Source: CAVSKL01 sp963728475 [NCBI: Candidatus Eiseniibacteriota bacterium] (lineage in GTDB: Bacteria > Eisenbacteria > RBG-16-71-46 > JABDJR01). Taken from it: a stretch of 64,000 nt of DNA. Below the pieces are notes generated by a model that worked only from the letters and a program-made list of their open reading frames with translations, had not been told where the DNA came from and searched no databases. The position numbers and the translations under genes were made by a program. Position 1 is the stretch's first letter. Each line of letters starts with the position of its first letter. Location of the stretch: NCBI GenBank assembly GCA_963728475.1, contig CAVSKL010000001.1:1054001-1118000 (forward strand), written 5' to 3'. Of the stretch, positions 1-9,417 are shown piece after piece.

Positions 1-1468
1 CGGTGTGATAGCGCGCGTCCAGCCCGAACGGATCGGTTTCCGCGCAGGCCGGCCCGTCGTCGGCCCGGTGAGCCGCGGTGTCGTGGAGAAGCGTCTTCAC
101 CGCCCCCGGCGCGATCCCCGGCGCGGCCTCGCGCAGGAGCGCGCAGACCCCGCTCACGAACGCGGCGGCCTGGCTGGTGCCGCTGGCGGTCTGGTATCCG
201 TGCCCGCCGGAGAGGGGAGAACCCCAATCCGAGACCACCCCAACCCCGGGCGCGGTCAGGTCGGGCTTCATCTCGTCGGCATGATCGAGGTCGTGGTCGT
301 CGGGACGGGGCCCGGCCGCGCCGAAGGGGGCCAGGACCGGCACCGGGCCGCTCACGTCGGCCGCGCCCACCGTGATCGCCCCGTCGGCGGCGGCGGGGGC
401 GGAGAGGGCGCCGCAGTCGGCGTGGTTGCCCGCCGAGGCCACCACGATCACCCCGCGCGCGGCGAGCGTGTCCACCAGGGCGCACACGCAGTCGGTCCCG
501 TCCGAGGCATCGGTGCCCGAGACCGAGAGGTTGACCACGTCGATTCCGGTTCCGCCCCCCGGCCAGGCCCGGGTCCGGTTCTCCAGGCACCACTGGAGAC
601 CCTCGGCCAGCCCGTAGCCCACCCCCTGGTCGTTCAGCACCTTCACGTCCACCAGCCGGGCGCCGGGGGCGATTCCGCCCAAGGTCCGGGCGCGGGTCGC
701 GCCGGCCACGGTGCCGGCCACGTGGGTGGCGTGGTATCCGTTCAGCCCCACCGTGCCCTGGTCCGGGTTCACCGAATTCGTCCACGGCGTGTAGCCGGCG
801 GGCCCGAGGCCCCCGTAGTCGGCCCCCCCCGCCACCTTTCCGGCCAGGTCGGCGTTTCCGGAATAGAGCCCCATCGGGGCGTCGTTGATCCCGGTGTCGA
901 GGATCGCCACCACCGTCCCCGCGCCGGTCAGGCCCGGCCCCTGCTCCAGGGTGGGGTAGGGATCCCCCTTTCCCCGCCGCACCCCGAGGGCGCGGCCCTC
1001 GCGGAAGTTCATCTTGTAGGCGAGGGTGGCCGCCTCCACCCGCTCCACCCGCGGGTTCCCCGCGATCAGGACCAGGGAGGAATAGGGGGCGCGCACGCGG
1101 ATGTAGGGAACGCTCCGGAAGCGCGTCACCACCTGGGCGCCCGCCAGCGCCAGCGCCGTGCTGTCGGACGCGGTGGGGAGGGAGACGAAGCGAACGTAGG
1201 CGCCGTAGGTCAAGAGCGAGCCCGCCTCGGCCACCTCGAACCGGAGCAACCCGCCGGGGTCGGCGTTCTCGTAGGCCAGGTCCAGGCCGGAATCGGCCAC
1301 CGCGGCGAGCCGGTCGTCGAGGCCGTCCTGGTCCTGATCCCACATCCAGGGGGCGGCTCCCGCGGTACGGGCAATCGCGGCCGCCAGCACCAGGGCCAGG
1401 AGCGCGGCGAGCGCGACCGGGGGACGGGGGCGAATGGACGCAAACGGTGCCGGACGCGGCGAAGGCAT
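1..1468 (-). CDS. Secreted S8 (subtilisin-like) serine peptidase, 3' end cut by window edge
   Basis: The start at 1468 is supported by an AAAGGA ribosome site that overlaps the stop of the upstream regulator, 11 bp away. The product opens with a basic then hydrophobic signal-like segment (residues about 15-38), followed by an Asp-rich DQDQDG stretch that resembles a calcium-binding type III repeat. After a propeptide-like region comes the peptidase S8 domain with the full catalytic triad: Asp191 in AILDTG, His246 in GYHATHVAG and Ser432 in SGTSQAAA. The ASAGN oxyanion segment is also present. About 489 codons lie in the window with no stop, so the C-terminus, perhaps carrying a FlgD-like tail as in the subtilase at 7203, is outside. 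It should act as an exported protease; the substrate is unknown. The long open frame on the opposite strand is a high-GC shadow. Confidence 0.9.
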   Translation of the reverse strand, partial: MPSPRPAPFASIRPRPPVALAALLALVLAAAIARTAGAAPWMWDQDQDGLDDRLAAVADSGLDLAYENADPGGLLRFEVAEAGSLLTYGAYVRFVSLPTASDSTALALAGAQVVTRFRSVPYIRVRAPYSSLVLIAGNPRVERVEAATLAYKMNFREGRALGVRRGKGDPYPTLEQGPGLTGAGTVVAILDTGINDAPMGLYSGNADLAGKVAGGADYGGLGPAGYTPWTNSVNPDQGTVGLNGYHATHVAGTVAGATRARTLGGIAPGARLVDVKVLNDQGVGYGLAEGLQWCLENRTRAWPGGGTGIDVVNLSVSGTDASDGTDCVCALVDTLAARGVIVVASAGNHADCGALSAPAAADGAITVGAADVSGPVPVLAPFGAAGPRPDDHDLDHADEMKPDLTAPGVGVVSDWGSPLSGGHGYQTASGTSQAAAFVSGVCALLREAAPGIAPGAVKTLLHDTAAHRADDGPACAETDPFGLDARYHT

Positions 1469-1479
1469 AGGGAAATCCT

Positions 1480-4400
1480 TTAGGGGCTCACCATCAGGGT
1501 CTCATAGAGGCCGGTGGTCTCGGGAAGCGGATCCACGTCCAGTTCCCGGCGCAAGAGATGCTGAAGGGACTGGTACTGCTCCCTCACCGCCCGGCGATCG
1601 CCGAGTCGATGATAGCACGACATGACCCGGGCATGAATTTCCTCCCGGTATGGATTGCGTTCCAGGAGGAACCGGTAGAGCCGGAGCGCTTCCTCGAACT
1701 CGTTTCCCTCGAAGTGCAGGGAGGCGGTCTCGGCCAGCACCGTCTCGTAGCGCAGGGCGAGGCGGGCGCGCTCCCCCTCCGCCCAGTTCTCGTAACGGTC
1801 CCCCAGGAAGTCGCCGGCGTAGAGGGACAGCGCCTCCCGGTAGCGGCGGAGCTTCTCCGCGCGTCCGGCGGCGGCGCGGGCGGCGGCCAGCGCCGACTCG
1901 AACCGGCGCGCGTCGACCGACAGCTTCAGCTCCGGATCGATCTGGTAGAGGCCGTCGGCGAGCACGATCACCGGCCCCGCCGCCGCCGTCTTGAGCGCGT
2001 TGCGCACGTAGGTGAGGGTGGGGTGGAAATTCTTCTCCGCTCCCCGCGCCTGGCGGCCCGGCCAGAACAGCTCGATCAACCGCTCCTTGGAGGCGCCCCG
2101 CCCGCCGTGCACCGCCAGGTACACGAAGATCGAGAGCGCCCGTTGCGACTTCCAGGCCGAACGGGGGATTTCTCCCTGGGGCCCGTGAAGGGCGAGGCCG
2201 CCGAGCAGGGCGAGCCGGACCGCCGGCTCCCCTCCGGCCTTCCCCGCGGCCAGCTCCGGGTAGCGCCGCTCCAGCGCCCGGAGCGCCGAGGCCGCCGCCT
2301 GCCGGGTGCCCGCCTCCCGCGCCCACCGCGAGCCGCGGATCCGGGCGTGGGATCCGGGCCCTCCCGCTTCCCTCAGCGCGCCCAGGATCGCGATCGCGGA
2401 GGCCTCGGGGAGGCCGCGCGAACCCAGCAGGGAAGCGAGGGCCTCCTCCGCGCCCGCGCCCAGCCCCGCTGCCAGCCTCCCCACGTAATCGGATTCTATG
2501 CCTTCTTTCAATAAATGCTTGAATGGCTCGAAATTGTGGCGCATCTCCGCGCGGAGGGCGGCGTCGTAACCCATGTCGCGGGCCAGGGCCAGGGCCTCGG
2601 ACAGATGGTCCCGCGCCCCCGGGAGCCCGCGGCGGAGCTCCCCTTCGCCCAGGTAGAAAAGGAGCATGGTGCGGGGGAAACGCGCCTCCAGCTCCTGGGC
2701 CAGGGGGTGGAGGTCGGCCAGGGCCCGGAGCGCCTCGTCGGTGCGTCCCGCCCGGAGATCCACCATTGCGGCCTCGATGCGGTAGGTGAGCCAGTTCGCG
2801 TCGCGCCCGGCGGCGCCGTAGGCGGCCAAGGCCTGGCTCACCCCCGAGCGCGCGGCGGCGTACTGCCCCGCGTCGCACAGGATGCGGGCGCGCAGGGAGG
2901 CCGCGTCGGACTCGATAAGCGGAACCTTGAGCTCGGCGTTCATCGCTTCCGCCTCCCGCACCAGCTCCAGGCTCCGTTCTGCGTCCCCCAGCCGGTAGTG
3001 GAGGCGGGCCTGGCCCATGATGCAGGAGAGGATCTGGCTCCGGTTGCGGAAGCGGCGGGCCAGGTCCAGGGCCTCGCCGAACACCGACTGGGCCCGCACC
3101 GCGTCCCCCATCTCGTTCAGGAGAAGCGCCAGGTTGGAGAGGTGGAGGGGAGCGCGGGGGGAACGGCGCGCTCCCGGCCGTTCCAGCCCCCGCTCGAACG
3201 CCCGGGCCGCCGCCTGGTAGTTGCCCTGGCTCGCCCACACCACCGCGCGGTTGTTCCACACCGCGGCCTGGCGCTCGGCGTTGCCGCGGGTGAGCGGCTC
3301 CAGCTGGTCCAGGAGTTCCAGCGCTTCGGCGTACCGCCCCAGGTAGAAACGGGCCCCGGAGACCACCTGGAGCAGGCGAAGGCGCAGCTCGCGCGCCCCG
3401 TGGCCCCGCCCCCGCCCCAGCCGGCGGAGCGCCTCCTCCCCCTCGCGCGACGCCCGCTCCGACTGGCCGCGCAGGTTCCAGATCCGGGCCAGGCCGACGG
3501 TGGCCCAGGCGCCGCCTTCGGTCTCCTCCTGTTCGGAGAAACGGGCCTGGGCGCGCTCGTACTCCAGCTCCGCCCCCGGGAGGTCGCCCAGGTAGTGGCG
3601 CACGTCGCCGAGCCGGAGCCGGAGCCAGGGCTCGCGGTCCAGGAGCTCGGGAGGAAGGCCCTCGAACCAGCCCAGAAGCGTCTGATAGTGCCCCTGATCC
3701 ACCAGGGTGAGGCCGTGGTCGCGGAGGAACGCGGCCAGGAGACCCGGGTTCCCCGAGAGCGCGAGCTGGCGGGCGGCGGCGACCAGGTCGCCGCGCTCGC
3801 GGAACGCCTCGGCGGCCAGGCGATGGAGCCGCTCGGACTCCTCCGCCCCGCGCTCCGCCCGGAGCCGGCGGCGGAGAAAGTCCAGGAGGAGCGCGTGGTA
3901 GCGGTAGACCGGGCCCTTGGTCCCCTCGAACGGAAGGAGCAGGCGGCGGGCGACCAGGTCGAGGAGCCGGGCCTCGGAGCCTCCCTCCTCCAGCACCGCG
4001 TCCACCAGCCCGGGGTCGATCTCGTCGAAGACCGAGGAGCGAAGCATCCACGTCCGGAGTTCCGCGGGCTGGCGGTCAAGCACCTCCTCGGCCAGGTAGT
4101 CGTGAAGGGCGGAGCCGGGCTGGCCGGCCCGGCGGAGCGCGCCGGGGAGTCCGGTGCCGGTGCGGGCGGGGTCGCCGGCCAGCACCAGCTGGACCGCCGC
4201 CACCCAGCCCTCGGTGGAGCGGGCGAGCAGATCCACCGCCTCCTCGCCCGGTTCCCGGCCGTACACGGTGCGGAGCAGCGCCCCCAGCTCCTCCCGCGAG
4301 AACGCGAGGTCGGCGGGGCCCAGCTCGAAGACCTGCCGCCGGGCCCGGAGCCGGGCCACCGGTAGCGGCGGCTCGCTCCGGGACGCCACCACGAAGCGCA

Positions 4401-4881
4401 CCGGGCTTTTCAGGTTCTCGAGCACGATGGACAGGAACTGCGCGGGGGCGGGGTTCCCGCTCACCGAATGGAAGTCGTCGAGGATGACCGCCACCGGCTC
4501 CCGCATGCGGGCCAGGTCGTTGAGGAAGGCGCCGGCGGCGGTGGCGGCGGCGCGGGGAGAGACCTGCCCCTCGGCCAGGAAGGCGCGAAGCGAGCGGCCG
4601 AAGCGCCGGCTGTGGCTCTGCATCCCCGCCGCAAGGTGGCGGAGGAAGACGGCGAAGTCCGCGTCCTCGGGGCCCAGGCTGTACCACACCACTCCCGCCG
4701 GGTAGGCGTCGGCGAACGAGGCCAGAAGCGTGGTCTTGCCGTACCCCGCCCCGGCGCAGACCAGGCTGAGAGGATGGGCGGGCACGCCGCGGCGCAGGGC
4801 CTCGAGAAGCCGGCCCCGTTCCAGGACCTCGGGCAGGCGCGGACGAGCCAGCTTGGCCCCGACGACGATTGGCGTGCTCAT
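1480..4881 (-). CDS. MalT/SARP-type transcriptional regulator: ATPase, helical repeats, winged helix and BTAD
   Basis: With the start at 4881 the product has 1133 residues and opens directly with the LARPRLPE segment typical of MalT-like STAND ATPases. The P-loop GAGYGKTT is at residues 44-51 and a Walker B-like VILDDFH lies further on. A long tetratricopeptide-like helical region fills the middle (about 400-800). The last 250 residues look like an OmpR-type winged helix (SKERLIELFWPG) followed by a bacterial transcriptional activator (BTAD) domain. LuxR-type MalT proteins end in an HTH_LUXR instead, so this is the SARP-ended variant. An in-frame ATG at 5082 would add 67 Pro/Arg-rich residues with no domain, so it was not chosen. 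It lies 11 bp upstream of the subtilase and may regulate it; the inducer is unknown. Confidence 0.85.
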   Translation of the reverse strand: MSTPIVVGAKLARPRLPEVLERGRLLEALRRGVPAHPLSLVCAGAGYGKTTLLASFADAYPAGVVWYSLGPEDADFAVFLRHLAAGMQSHSRRFGRSLRAFLAEGQVSPRAAATAAGAFLNDLARMREPVAVILDDFHSVSGNPAPAQFLSIVLENLKSPVRFVVASRSEPPLPVARLRARRQVFELGPADLAFSREELGALLRTVYGREPGEEAVDLLARSTEGWVAAVQLVLAGDPARTGTGLPGALRRAGQPGSALHDYLAEEVLDRQPAELRTWMLRSSVFDEIDPGLVDAVLEEGGSEARLLDLVARRLLLPFEGTKGPVYRYHALLLDFLRRRLRAERGAEESERLHRLAAEAFRERGDLVAAARQLALSGNPGLLAAFLRDHGLTLVDQGHYQTLLGWFEGLPPELLDREPWLRLRLGDVRHYLGDLPGAELEYERAQARFSEQEETEGGAWATVGLARIWNLRGQSERASREGEEALRRLGRGRGHGARELRLRLLQVVSGARFYLGRYAEALELLDQLEPLTRGNAERQAAVWNNRAVVWASQGNYQAAARAFERGLERPGARRSPRAPLHLSNLALLLNEMGDAVRAQSVFGEALDLARRFRNRSQILSCIMGQARLHYRLGDAERSLELVREAEAMNAELKVPLIESDAASLRARILCDAGQYAAARSGVSQALAAYGAAGRDANWLTYRIEAAMVDLRAGRTDEALRALADLHPLAQELEARFPRTMLLFYLGEGELRRGLPGARDHLSEALALARDMGYDAALRAEMRHNFEPFKHLLKEGIESDYVGRLAAGLGAGAEEALASLLGSRGLPEASAIAILGALREAGGPGSHARIRGSRWAREAGTRQAAASALRALERRYPELAAGKAGGEPAVRLALLGGLALHGPQGEIPRSAWKSQRALSIFVYLAVHGGRGASKERLIELFWPGRQARGAEKNFHPTLTYVRNALKTAAAGPVIVLADGLYQIDPELKLSVDARRFESALAAARAAAGRAEKLRRYREALSLYAGDFLGDRYENWAEGERARLALRYETVLAETASLHFEGNEFEEALRLYRFLLERNPYREEIHARVMSCYHRLGDRRAVREQYQSLQHLLRRELDVDPLPETTGLYETLMVSP

Positions 4882-5436
4882 GGTGGGTTCACGGGATGGC
4901 AAGGGAGCGCCGGCCCATCCTAGCAGAGCGTGGGGCTCGGGGCCACGCGGGGGGAACGGTTCGCTTCCGGAGGCCGGGGACGGGGGTCTCCGGGCCGGCC
5001 GCGGCCACCCCGGGGCCGGCTCGTAGTCGAGGCCGGCCTGGAGGAAGGTCCAGAAGGAATCGGAGGGCTCGACGCGTGCCAAACCGCCTCGCGGGCCTCG
5101 TCGCCAGCCCCGGTTCCGGGGCGGGAGGGCGGAAGAAGGGGGGATGGAGAAGCGCCGTCGGGATCGTCGTCGCGCCTTCTCTTGTGGCGGCCCTCCCCAT
5201 CCCCTTCAGTCGTGGGGGGAGGGCCGGGTGGCGCCCCGGCCCTCCGCCGAAACCCGATCCGAGGTTCCCCCGGAGGGCTTGACCCGGGCTTGACCCCCGC
5301 CGCGGCCGGCTATCTAATCAAAATCCATACAATGAATTACGAGAATCGAGGAAACCCCCACAACCCGGGTCGGGATTCTGCTTGCCTGTGCTAAACTCGA
5401 CCGCAACCCCCGGGTTTCCCAAGGAGCGGAACACTC
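4882..5436. other. Noncoding gap between the MalT/SARP regulator and the Rrf2 gene
   Basis: This 555-bp stretch separates two divergent genes. Positions 4882-5082 stay open in frame with the regulator but look like unconstrained Pro/Arg-rich translation. The right half drops in GC and carries the promoter candidate at 5290-5318. I see no further gene, repeat or RNA. Confidence 0.6.
5290..5318 (+). promoter_or_regulatory. Candidate sigma-70 promoter for the Rrf2-cysteine desulfurase pair
   Basis: TTGACC at 5290-5295 and TCTAAT at 5313-5318 are separated by 17 bp. They lie in an AT-richer patch about 120 bp upstream of the Rrf2 start. An untranslated leader of that length leaves room for autoregulation by the Rrf2 protein, but I could not define an operator. 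Confidence 0.5.
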
Positions 5437-5925
5437 ATGAATTTCTCCATCACGCGCCGTGGGGATTACGGCCTGATCGCCATCCTCTATCTCGCCCGCA
5501 AGAAGCCGGGAGATCTGACGCAGATCCACGAGGTGGCCAGCCACTGCCGGCTGCCTGAGCCGTTCCTCGCCCAGATCCTCCGCCTGCTGGTGCGGGGAGG
5601 GCTGGTGCAGTCGAAGAAGGGCGTGCGTGGAGGCTTCTCCCTCGCGCGCAAACCCGAAGAGATCAGCTTCCTGCAAGTCCTGGAGTCGCTCGAGGGTCCG
5701 GTGGCGGTGAACCGCTGCCAGAGCCCGGTCATCCAGTGTGACCACGAGGGAAGCTGCGCTCAGGAGTTCGTGTGGAACCGCGCGCAGGAAGCGCTGGTCA
5801 AGGTGCTACGCGAGACCAGCCTCACCGACGCGTTCTGCCCCGGCCATTTCCCGTTCGTGCCGGCCGCCGGCAAGGACCACGAGGAGATGGCGGTGGTCGC
5901 CGAGGAGAGGTCCTCGACCAAGTAA
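5437..5925 (+). CDS. Rrf2 family transcriptional regulator (IscR-like)
   Basis: The 162-residue product starts with the Rrf2 signature (MNFSITRRGDYGL) and an N-terminal winged helix containing the KKGVRGGF wing. Three cysteines at 94, 101 and 107 have the spacing expected for a [2Fe-2S] ligand set in IscR/NsrR-type proteins. A fourth cysteine occurs in the FCPGHF segment near the C-terminus. The ribosome site AAGGAG lies a few bases upstream of the ATG. The cysteine desulfurase gene follows 25 bp downstream, the classic arrangement in which the cluster-loaded regulator controls Fe-S or sulfur-mobilisation genes. Whether it senses clusters, nitric oxide or cysteine cannot be told from the sequence. 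Confidence 0.92.
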   Translation: MNFSITRRGDYGLIAILYLARKKPGDLTQIHEVASHCRLPEPFLAQILRLLVRGGLVQSKKGVRGGFSLARKPEEISFLQVLESLEGPVAVNRCQSPVIQCDHEGSCAQEFVWNRAQEALVKVLRETSLTDAFCPGHFPFVPAAGKDHEEMAVVAEERSSTK

Positions 5926-5950
5926 CCGCCTCCGGAGACCCCCCGCCCGG

Positions 5951-7135
5951 ATGACGCACGCGATCTACCTGGATCATCACGCCACCACCCCCCTCGACCA
6001 GCGGGTGCTGGAGGCGATGATGCCGTACCTGACCGTGGAGTTCGGCAACCCCTCGAGCCGGACCCACGGTTACGGCCAGCGCGCGCGGGACGCGGTGGAG
6101 TCGGCCCGGGCGCAAGTCGCGGCGCTGCTGGGCGCCCGCCCCGCCGGAATCGTGTTCACCGCCGGCGCCACTGAGGCCAACAATCTGGCGGTGAAGGGCG
6201 CCGCCCGCGCCGCCGGCCGGGGGACCCACCTGGTCGGCACCCGGCTCGAGCACGAGTCCACCGCCTGGTCGCTCCGCGACCTCGAGCGCGAGGGCTTCAC
6301 CGTTTCGTGGGTGGCGCCGGGTCCCGACGGCATCGTGCCGCCGGCCGCCGCCGCCGCCGCGATCCGCCCCGGCACCGTGCTGGTGTCGGTGATCGCGGCC
6401 AACGGCGAGATCGGCACCGTGCAGCCGCTGGAGGCGATCGGCGCCGCGGTCCGGGCCGCCGGGGCGCTCTTCCACTCCGACCTCACCCAGGCCGCGGGCC
6501 GGATCCCGGTGGACGTGGAGGCCTGCGCCCTCGATCTGGGGGCGCTGAGCGCGCACAAGTTCCACGGTCCGAAAGGTGTCGGAGCGCTCTACCTGCGCGA
6601 GGGGATCCCGATCGAACCGCTGTTGTCCGGCGGCGGCCAGGAGCGGGGGTTGCGCTCGGGAACCCTCAACGTGCCCGGCATCGTGGGGATGGGGGCGGCG
6701 GCGGAGATCCGCGCCGCGGAGATGCAGACCGAGGCGGCGGCGGTGGCCGCGCTCCGGGACCGGCTGTGGGAGGGGCTTCGCCGCGCCGTGCCCGGAGCGC
6801 GGCTGAACGGCGATCCCGTCCGCCGCCTTCCCGGGAACCTCAACGTCTCCTTCCCCGGCCTCCGGGGCGAGGCCCTCCTGCGCGAACTCCCCGGCTTCGC
6901 CCTCTCCACCGGATCCGCCTGCCGGAGCGGTACCGACGAGCCCTCGGAGGTCCTCGCCGCGATCGGGGTCGGGCGCGACCTGGCTCCGGGCACCGTCCGC
7001 TTCGGACTCGGCCGGAGCACCACCGCCGGCGAGGTGGACCGGCTGATCGCGGCGGTGGAGCGCGCCGCGCACCGGCTGCGGTCCGGCGGCCGGGAGCCGG
7101 AACGCGCTCCGAAAGCGGACCCCGGGGGAGTATAA
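5951..7135 (+). CDS. Cysteine desulfurase (NifS/IscS class V aminotransferase)
   Basis: The 394-residue product starts with YLDHHATTP, the usual N-terminus of the family. The pyridoxal-phosphate lysine is Lys203 in SAHKFHGPKG. The persulfide-forming cysteine is Cys324 in STGSACRSG. It removes sulfur from cysteine to give alanine and an enzyme persulfide for Fe-S clusters, thiolated tRNA or thiamine. The open frame extends upstream across the Rrf2 gene, but the ATG at 5951 matches the family N-terminus. Coupling to the Rrf2 gene suggests an Isc-like function, although no iscU, iscA or hscBA follows here. A perfect TATAAT overlaps its stop codon and could serve the next gene, but no good -35 is visible. 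Confidence 0.93.
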   Translation: MTHAIYLDHHATTPLDQRVLEAMMPYLTVEFGNPSSRTHGYGQRARDAVESARAQVAALLGARPAGIVFTAGATEANNLAVKGAARAAGRGTHLVGTRLEHESTAWSLRDLEREGFTVSWVAPGPDGIVPPAAAAAAIRPGTVLVSVIAANGEIGTVQPLEAIGAAVRAAGALFHSDLTQAAGRIPVDVEACALDLGALSAHKFHGPKGVGALYLREGIPIEPLLSGGGQERGLRSGTLNVPGIVGMGAAAEIRAAEMQTEAAAVAALRDRLWEGLRRAVPGARLNGDPVRRLPGNLNVSFPGLRGEALLRELPGFALSTGSACRSGTDEPSEVLAAIGVGRDLAPGTVRFGLGRSTTAGEVDRLIAAVERAAHRLRSGGREPERAPKADPGGV

Positions 7136-7202
7136 TGCTCCTTTCGCGCTCGGCAGTCGGAGAGCGCCGTCCCGGTCCCTTTTCCGCGAGCCCGCCATTC
7201 TC

Positions 7203-9407
7203 ATGAACTCGTCCTCTCCGCTTCGCGTCCTCGTGGTCCTGGCCGCCGCGGTGTGCCTGGCCGGATCCGCGTGGGCGTCGCTCCGGGTGCCGGTCCCGGG
7301 CGCGGGACCGGCTCCCGAGGTGGGGGAGCATCCGGACCTCGCGCAGAGCCTCGGGCTCTACGCGCCTCCGGTGGGGGAGCCGGTGAGCCCCGGCCTCCTG
7401 GCCCGCGCCGCCCGCGACCCCGGCGCGCGCGCGGTGGTGTGGGTGTTCCTCACCGACAAGGGGATGGGGACCCGCGCGTCCTACGGCGCGGCGCTGGTCC
7501 GCGCCCGCCGCGATCTCACCCCCCGCGCCGCCCGCCGCCGCCGTGCCCTGGGGCCGGATCTGGGCCTGGACTTCCGCGATCTGCCGGTCGACCCGCGCTA
7601 CGTGCGCGCTCTCGCCGACGCCGGGTACCGGGTGCGGCGGGAGAGCCGGTGGCTGAACGCGGTCAGCCTCGAGGCCCCCGCGGGCGACGTGCCGTCCTTG
7701 GCCCGGTTTGCCTTCGTGCGCCGGGTGATCCCGGTGCGGGGGGAGCGGAAAGTGCCGCTCCCGGTCCCCGCGCCTTCCGCGGGCGGGGTCGCGCCGCTCG
7801 CCAACGCCCCCGCCCCCGGCGACTCCCTCGAGCGCTGGTTCTACGGGCCCGCCTACGAACAGCTCGACCAGATCCAGATCCTCGACCTCCATCGCCGGGG
7901 CTACACCGGGGCGGGGGTGCTGGTGGAGATGATCGACACCGGTTTCCTCAAGACCCATCCCGCGATGACCGGCGCGCACGTCGTGGCCGAGTACGACTTC
8001 ATCAACCAGGACGGGGACACTCAGAACCAGGCCGGCGACACCGACGCGCAGCAGTACCACGGAACCGGCACCTGGTCGGAGGTCGGAGGCTACGCCCCGG
8101 GCGCGCTCATCGGCGGCGCCTTCGGCGCGGACTTCCTGCTGGCCAAGACCGAGGACGTGACCCGGGAAGTCCGGAGCGAGGAGGACAACTACGTGGCCGC
8201 CCTGGAGTGGGGGGACAGCCTGGGGGTGGACGTGACCAGCGCCAGCCTGGGCTACTGGACCTTCGACGACTCCACCGGCTACACCAAGGCCGACATGGAC
8301 GGGAACACCGGGGTGATCACGGTGGCGGTGGACATCGCGGTGGGGAAGGGGATCTGCTGCGTGAACGCCGCCGGGAACGCCGGCCCCGCCGACACCACCG
8401 TTGGCACCCCCGCCGACGCCGACAGCGTGATCTCGGTGGGGGCGGTGGACTCGCTGGGGGTGGTTCAGAGCTTTTCCAGCCGCGGCCCCACCGCCGACGG
8501 GCGGATCAAGCCCGAGGTCTGCGCGCGCGGACGGTCGACCCGGTGGGCCCAGGCCTGGACCGGAACCTACGGGTCCGCCAACGGCACCAGCCTCGCCACC
8601 CCGCTGGTGGCGAGCCTGGCCGCGCTGCTGAAGGAGGCGCACCCCGGCTGGACCGGCTACGACGTCCGCCAGGCCCTGATCGCCACCGCCACCCGGTCCG
8701 CCACCCCCGACAACGCCTACGGTTACGGCATCGCCCGGGGCACCGCCGCCCTCGACTACGCCGGGGTGGCCCCGGCCGAACTTTCGCCCCCCCGCGCCAC
8801 CCTTCCCTTCGCTCTCTGCAGTCCGGCCGGCGGAGACACCGTGGGCACCGACCGCCCCCTCTTGGTGTGGTCGCGCTCTGCCCCCGCTCCCGGCGACACC
8901 GTGAGCTACACCGTCTACCTCGCCGCCGACAGCACCTTCTCCGGGGCCTCGGTCTATGCCGCGGGGAGCGACACGAGCTTCGCGGCGCCCGACCCCCTCA
9001 CTCCCGGCGGCGGCTACGTGTGGCGGGTGGAGGCGGTGAGCGAGGCGGGCTACCTGCGCCGGAGCATGAACACCGGCGCCTTCACCGTGAGCCCGGCGGT
9101 GACCGCGGTTCCCGGACCGGGCGGCGGGGTTCGGGCGTTCGCGTTCGCCCCCGCCTTCCCCAACCCCACCCGAGGCCCCGCCGCGTTCACGGTGCGGCTC
9201 CCCGAGCGGACGACGGGAACCCTCTCGGTGGTCGGGGTGGACGGGCGGCTGGTGCGCCGGTTCGCCGTCGCCGGCACCGGGGCGGACGCGGTGATCCGGT
9301 GGGACGGGCGGGACGCGGAAGGGCGGGCGCTCCCGGCCGGGATCTACTTCGCGCGGCTCCGGGCTCCCGGGTTCTCCCAAGGCCGGAAGATCGTGCGCCT
9401 CCCCTGA
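7203..9407 (+). CDS. Secreted S8 serine peptidase with C-terminal FlgD-like sorting domain
   Basis: The 734-residue protein has a signal peptide (about residues 5-26, ending SAWA) and an inhibitor-like propeptide. The subtilase domain (about 235-520) carries Asp245 in EMIDTG, His286 in YHGTG, Asn392 in AAGNAG and Ser463 in NGTSLATP. An Ig/fibronectin-like stretch (about 530-635) is followed by a FlgD-type Ig module (about 640-734) with FPNPTRG and GIYFARL. Such C-terminal modules are typical of exported proteins in FCB-type bacteria. The protein probably acts outside the cell or at its surface. The gene converges with the kinase gene on the other strand, leaving only 10 bp between the stops. 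Confidence 0.93.
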   Translation: MNSSSPLRVLVVLAAAVCLAGSAWASLRVPVPGAGPAPEVGEHPDLAQSLGLYAPPVGEPVSPGLLARAARDPGARAVVWVFLTDKGMGTRASYGAALVRARRDLTPRAARRRRALGPDLGLDFRDLPVDPRYVRALADAGYRVRRESRWLNAVSLEAPAGDVPSLARFAFVRRVIPVRGERKVPLPVPAPSAGGVAPLANAPAPGDSLERWFYGPAYEQLDQIQILDLHRRGYTGAGVLVEMIDTGFLKTHPAMTGAHVVAEYDFINQDGDTQNQAGDTDAQQYHGTGTWSEVGGYAPGALIGGAFGADFLLAKTEDVTREVRSEEDNYVAALEWGDSLGVDVTSASLGYWTFDDSTGYTKADMDGNTGVITVAVDIAVGKGICCVNAAGNAGPADTTVGTPADADSVISVGAVDSLGVVQSFSSRGPTADGRIKPEVCARGRSTRWAQAWTGTYGSANGTSLATPLVASLAALLKEAHPGWTGYDVRQALIATATRSATPDNAYGYGIARGTAALDYAGVAPAELSPPRATLPFALCSPAGGDTVGTDRPLLVWSRSAPAPGDTVSYTVYLAADSTFSGASVYAAGSDTSFAAPDPLTPGGGYVWRVEAVSEAGYLRRSMNTGAFTVSPAVTAVPGPGGGVRAFAFAPAFPNPTRGPAAFTVRLPERTTGTLSVVGVDGRLVRRFAVAGTGADAVIRWDGRDAEGRALPAGIYFARLRAPGFSQGRKIVRLP

Positions 9408-9417
9408 GTCCCGCCGC

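Noticed and set aside
5-1483. 492-residue open frame on the plus strand
   Set aside because: It is antisense to the subtilase, whose triad and signal peptide are intact. It has Pro/Arg/Gly-rich shadow composition and no domain.
4882-5082. N-terminal extension of the MalT/SARP regulator
   Set aside because: The added 67 residues are low complexity, and family homology begins at the ATG at 4881.
7108-7136. Promoter for the subtilase from the perfect TATAAT at 7131
   Set aside because: No recognisable -35 at the right distance; the hexamer overlaps the desulfurase stop and could be chance.
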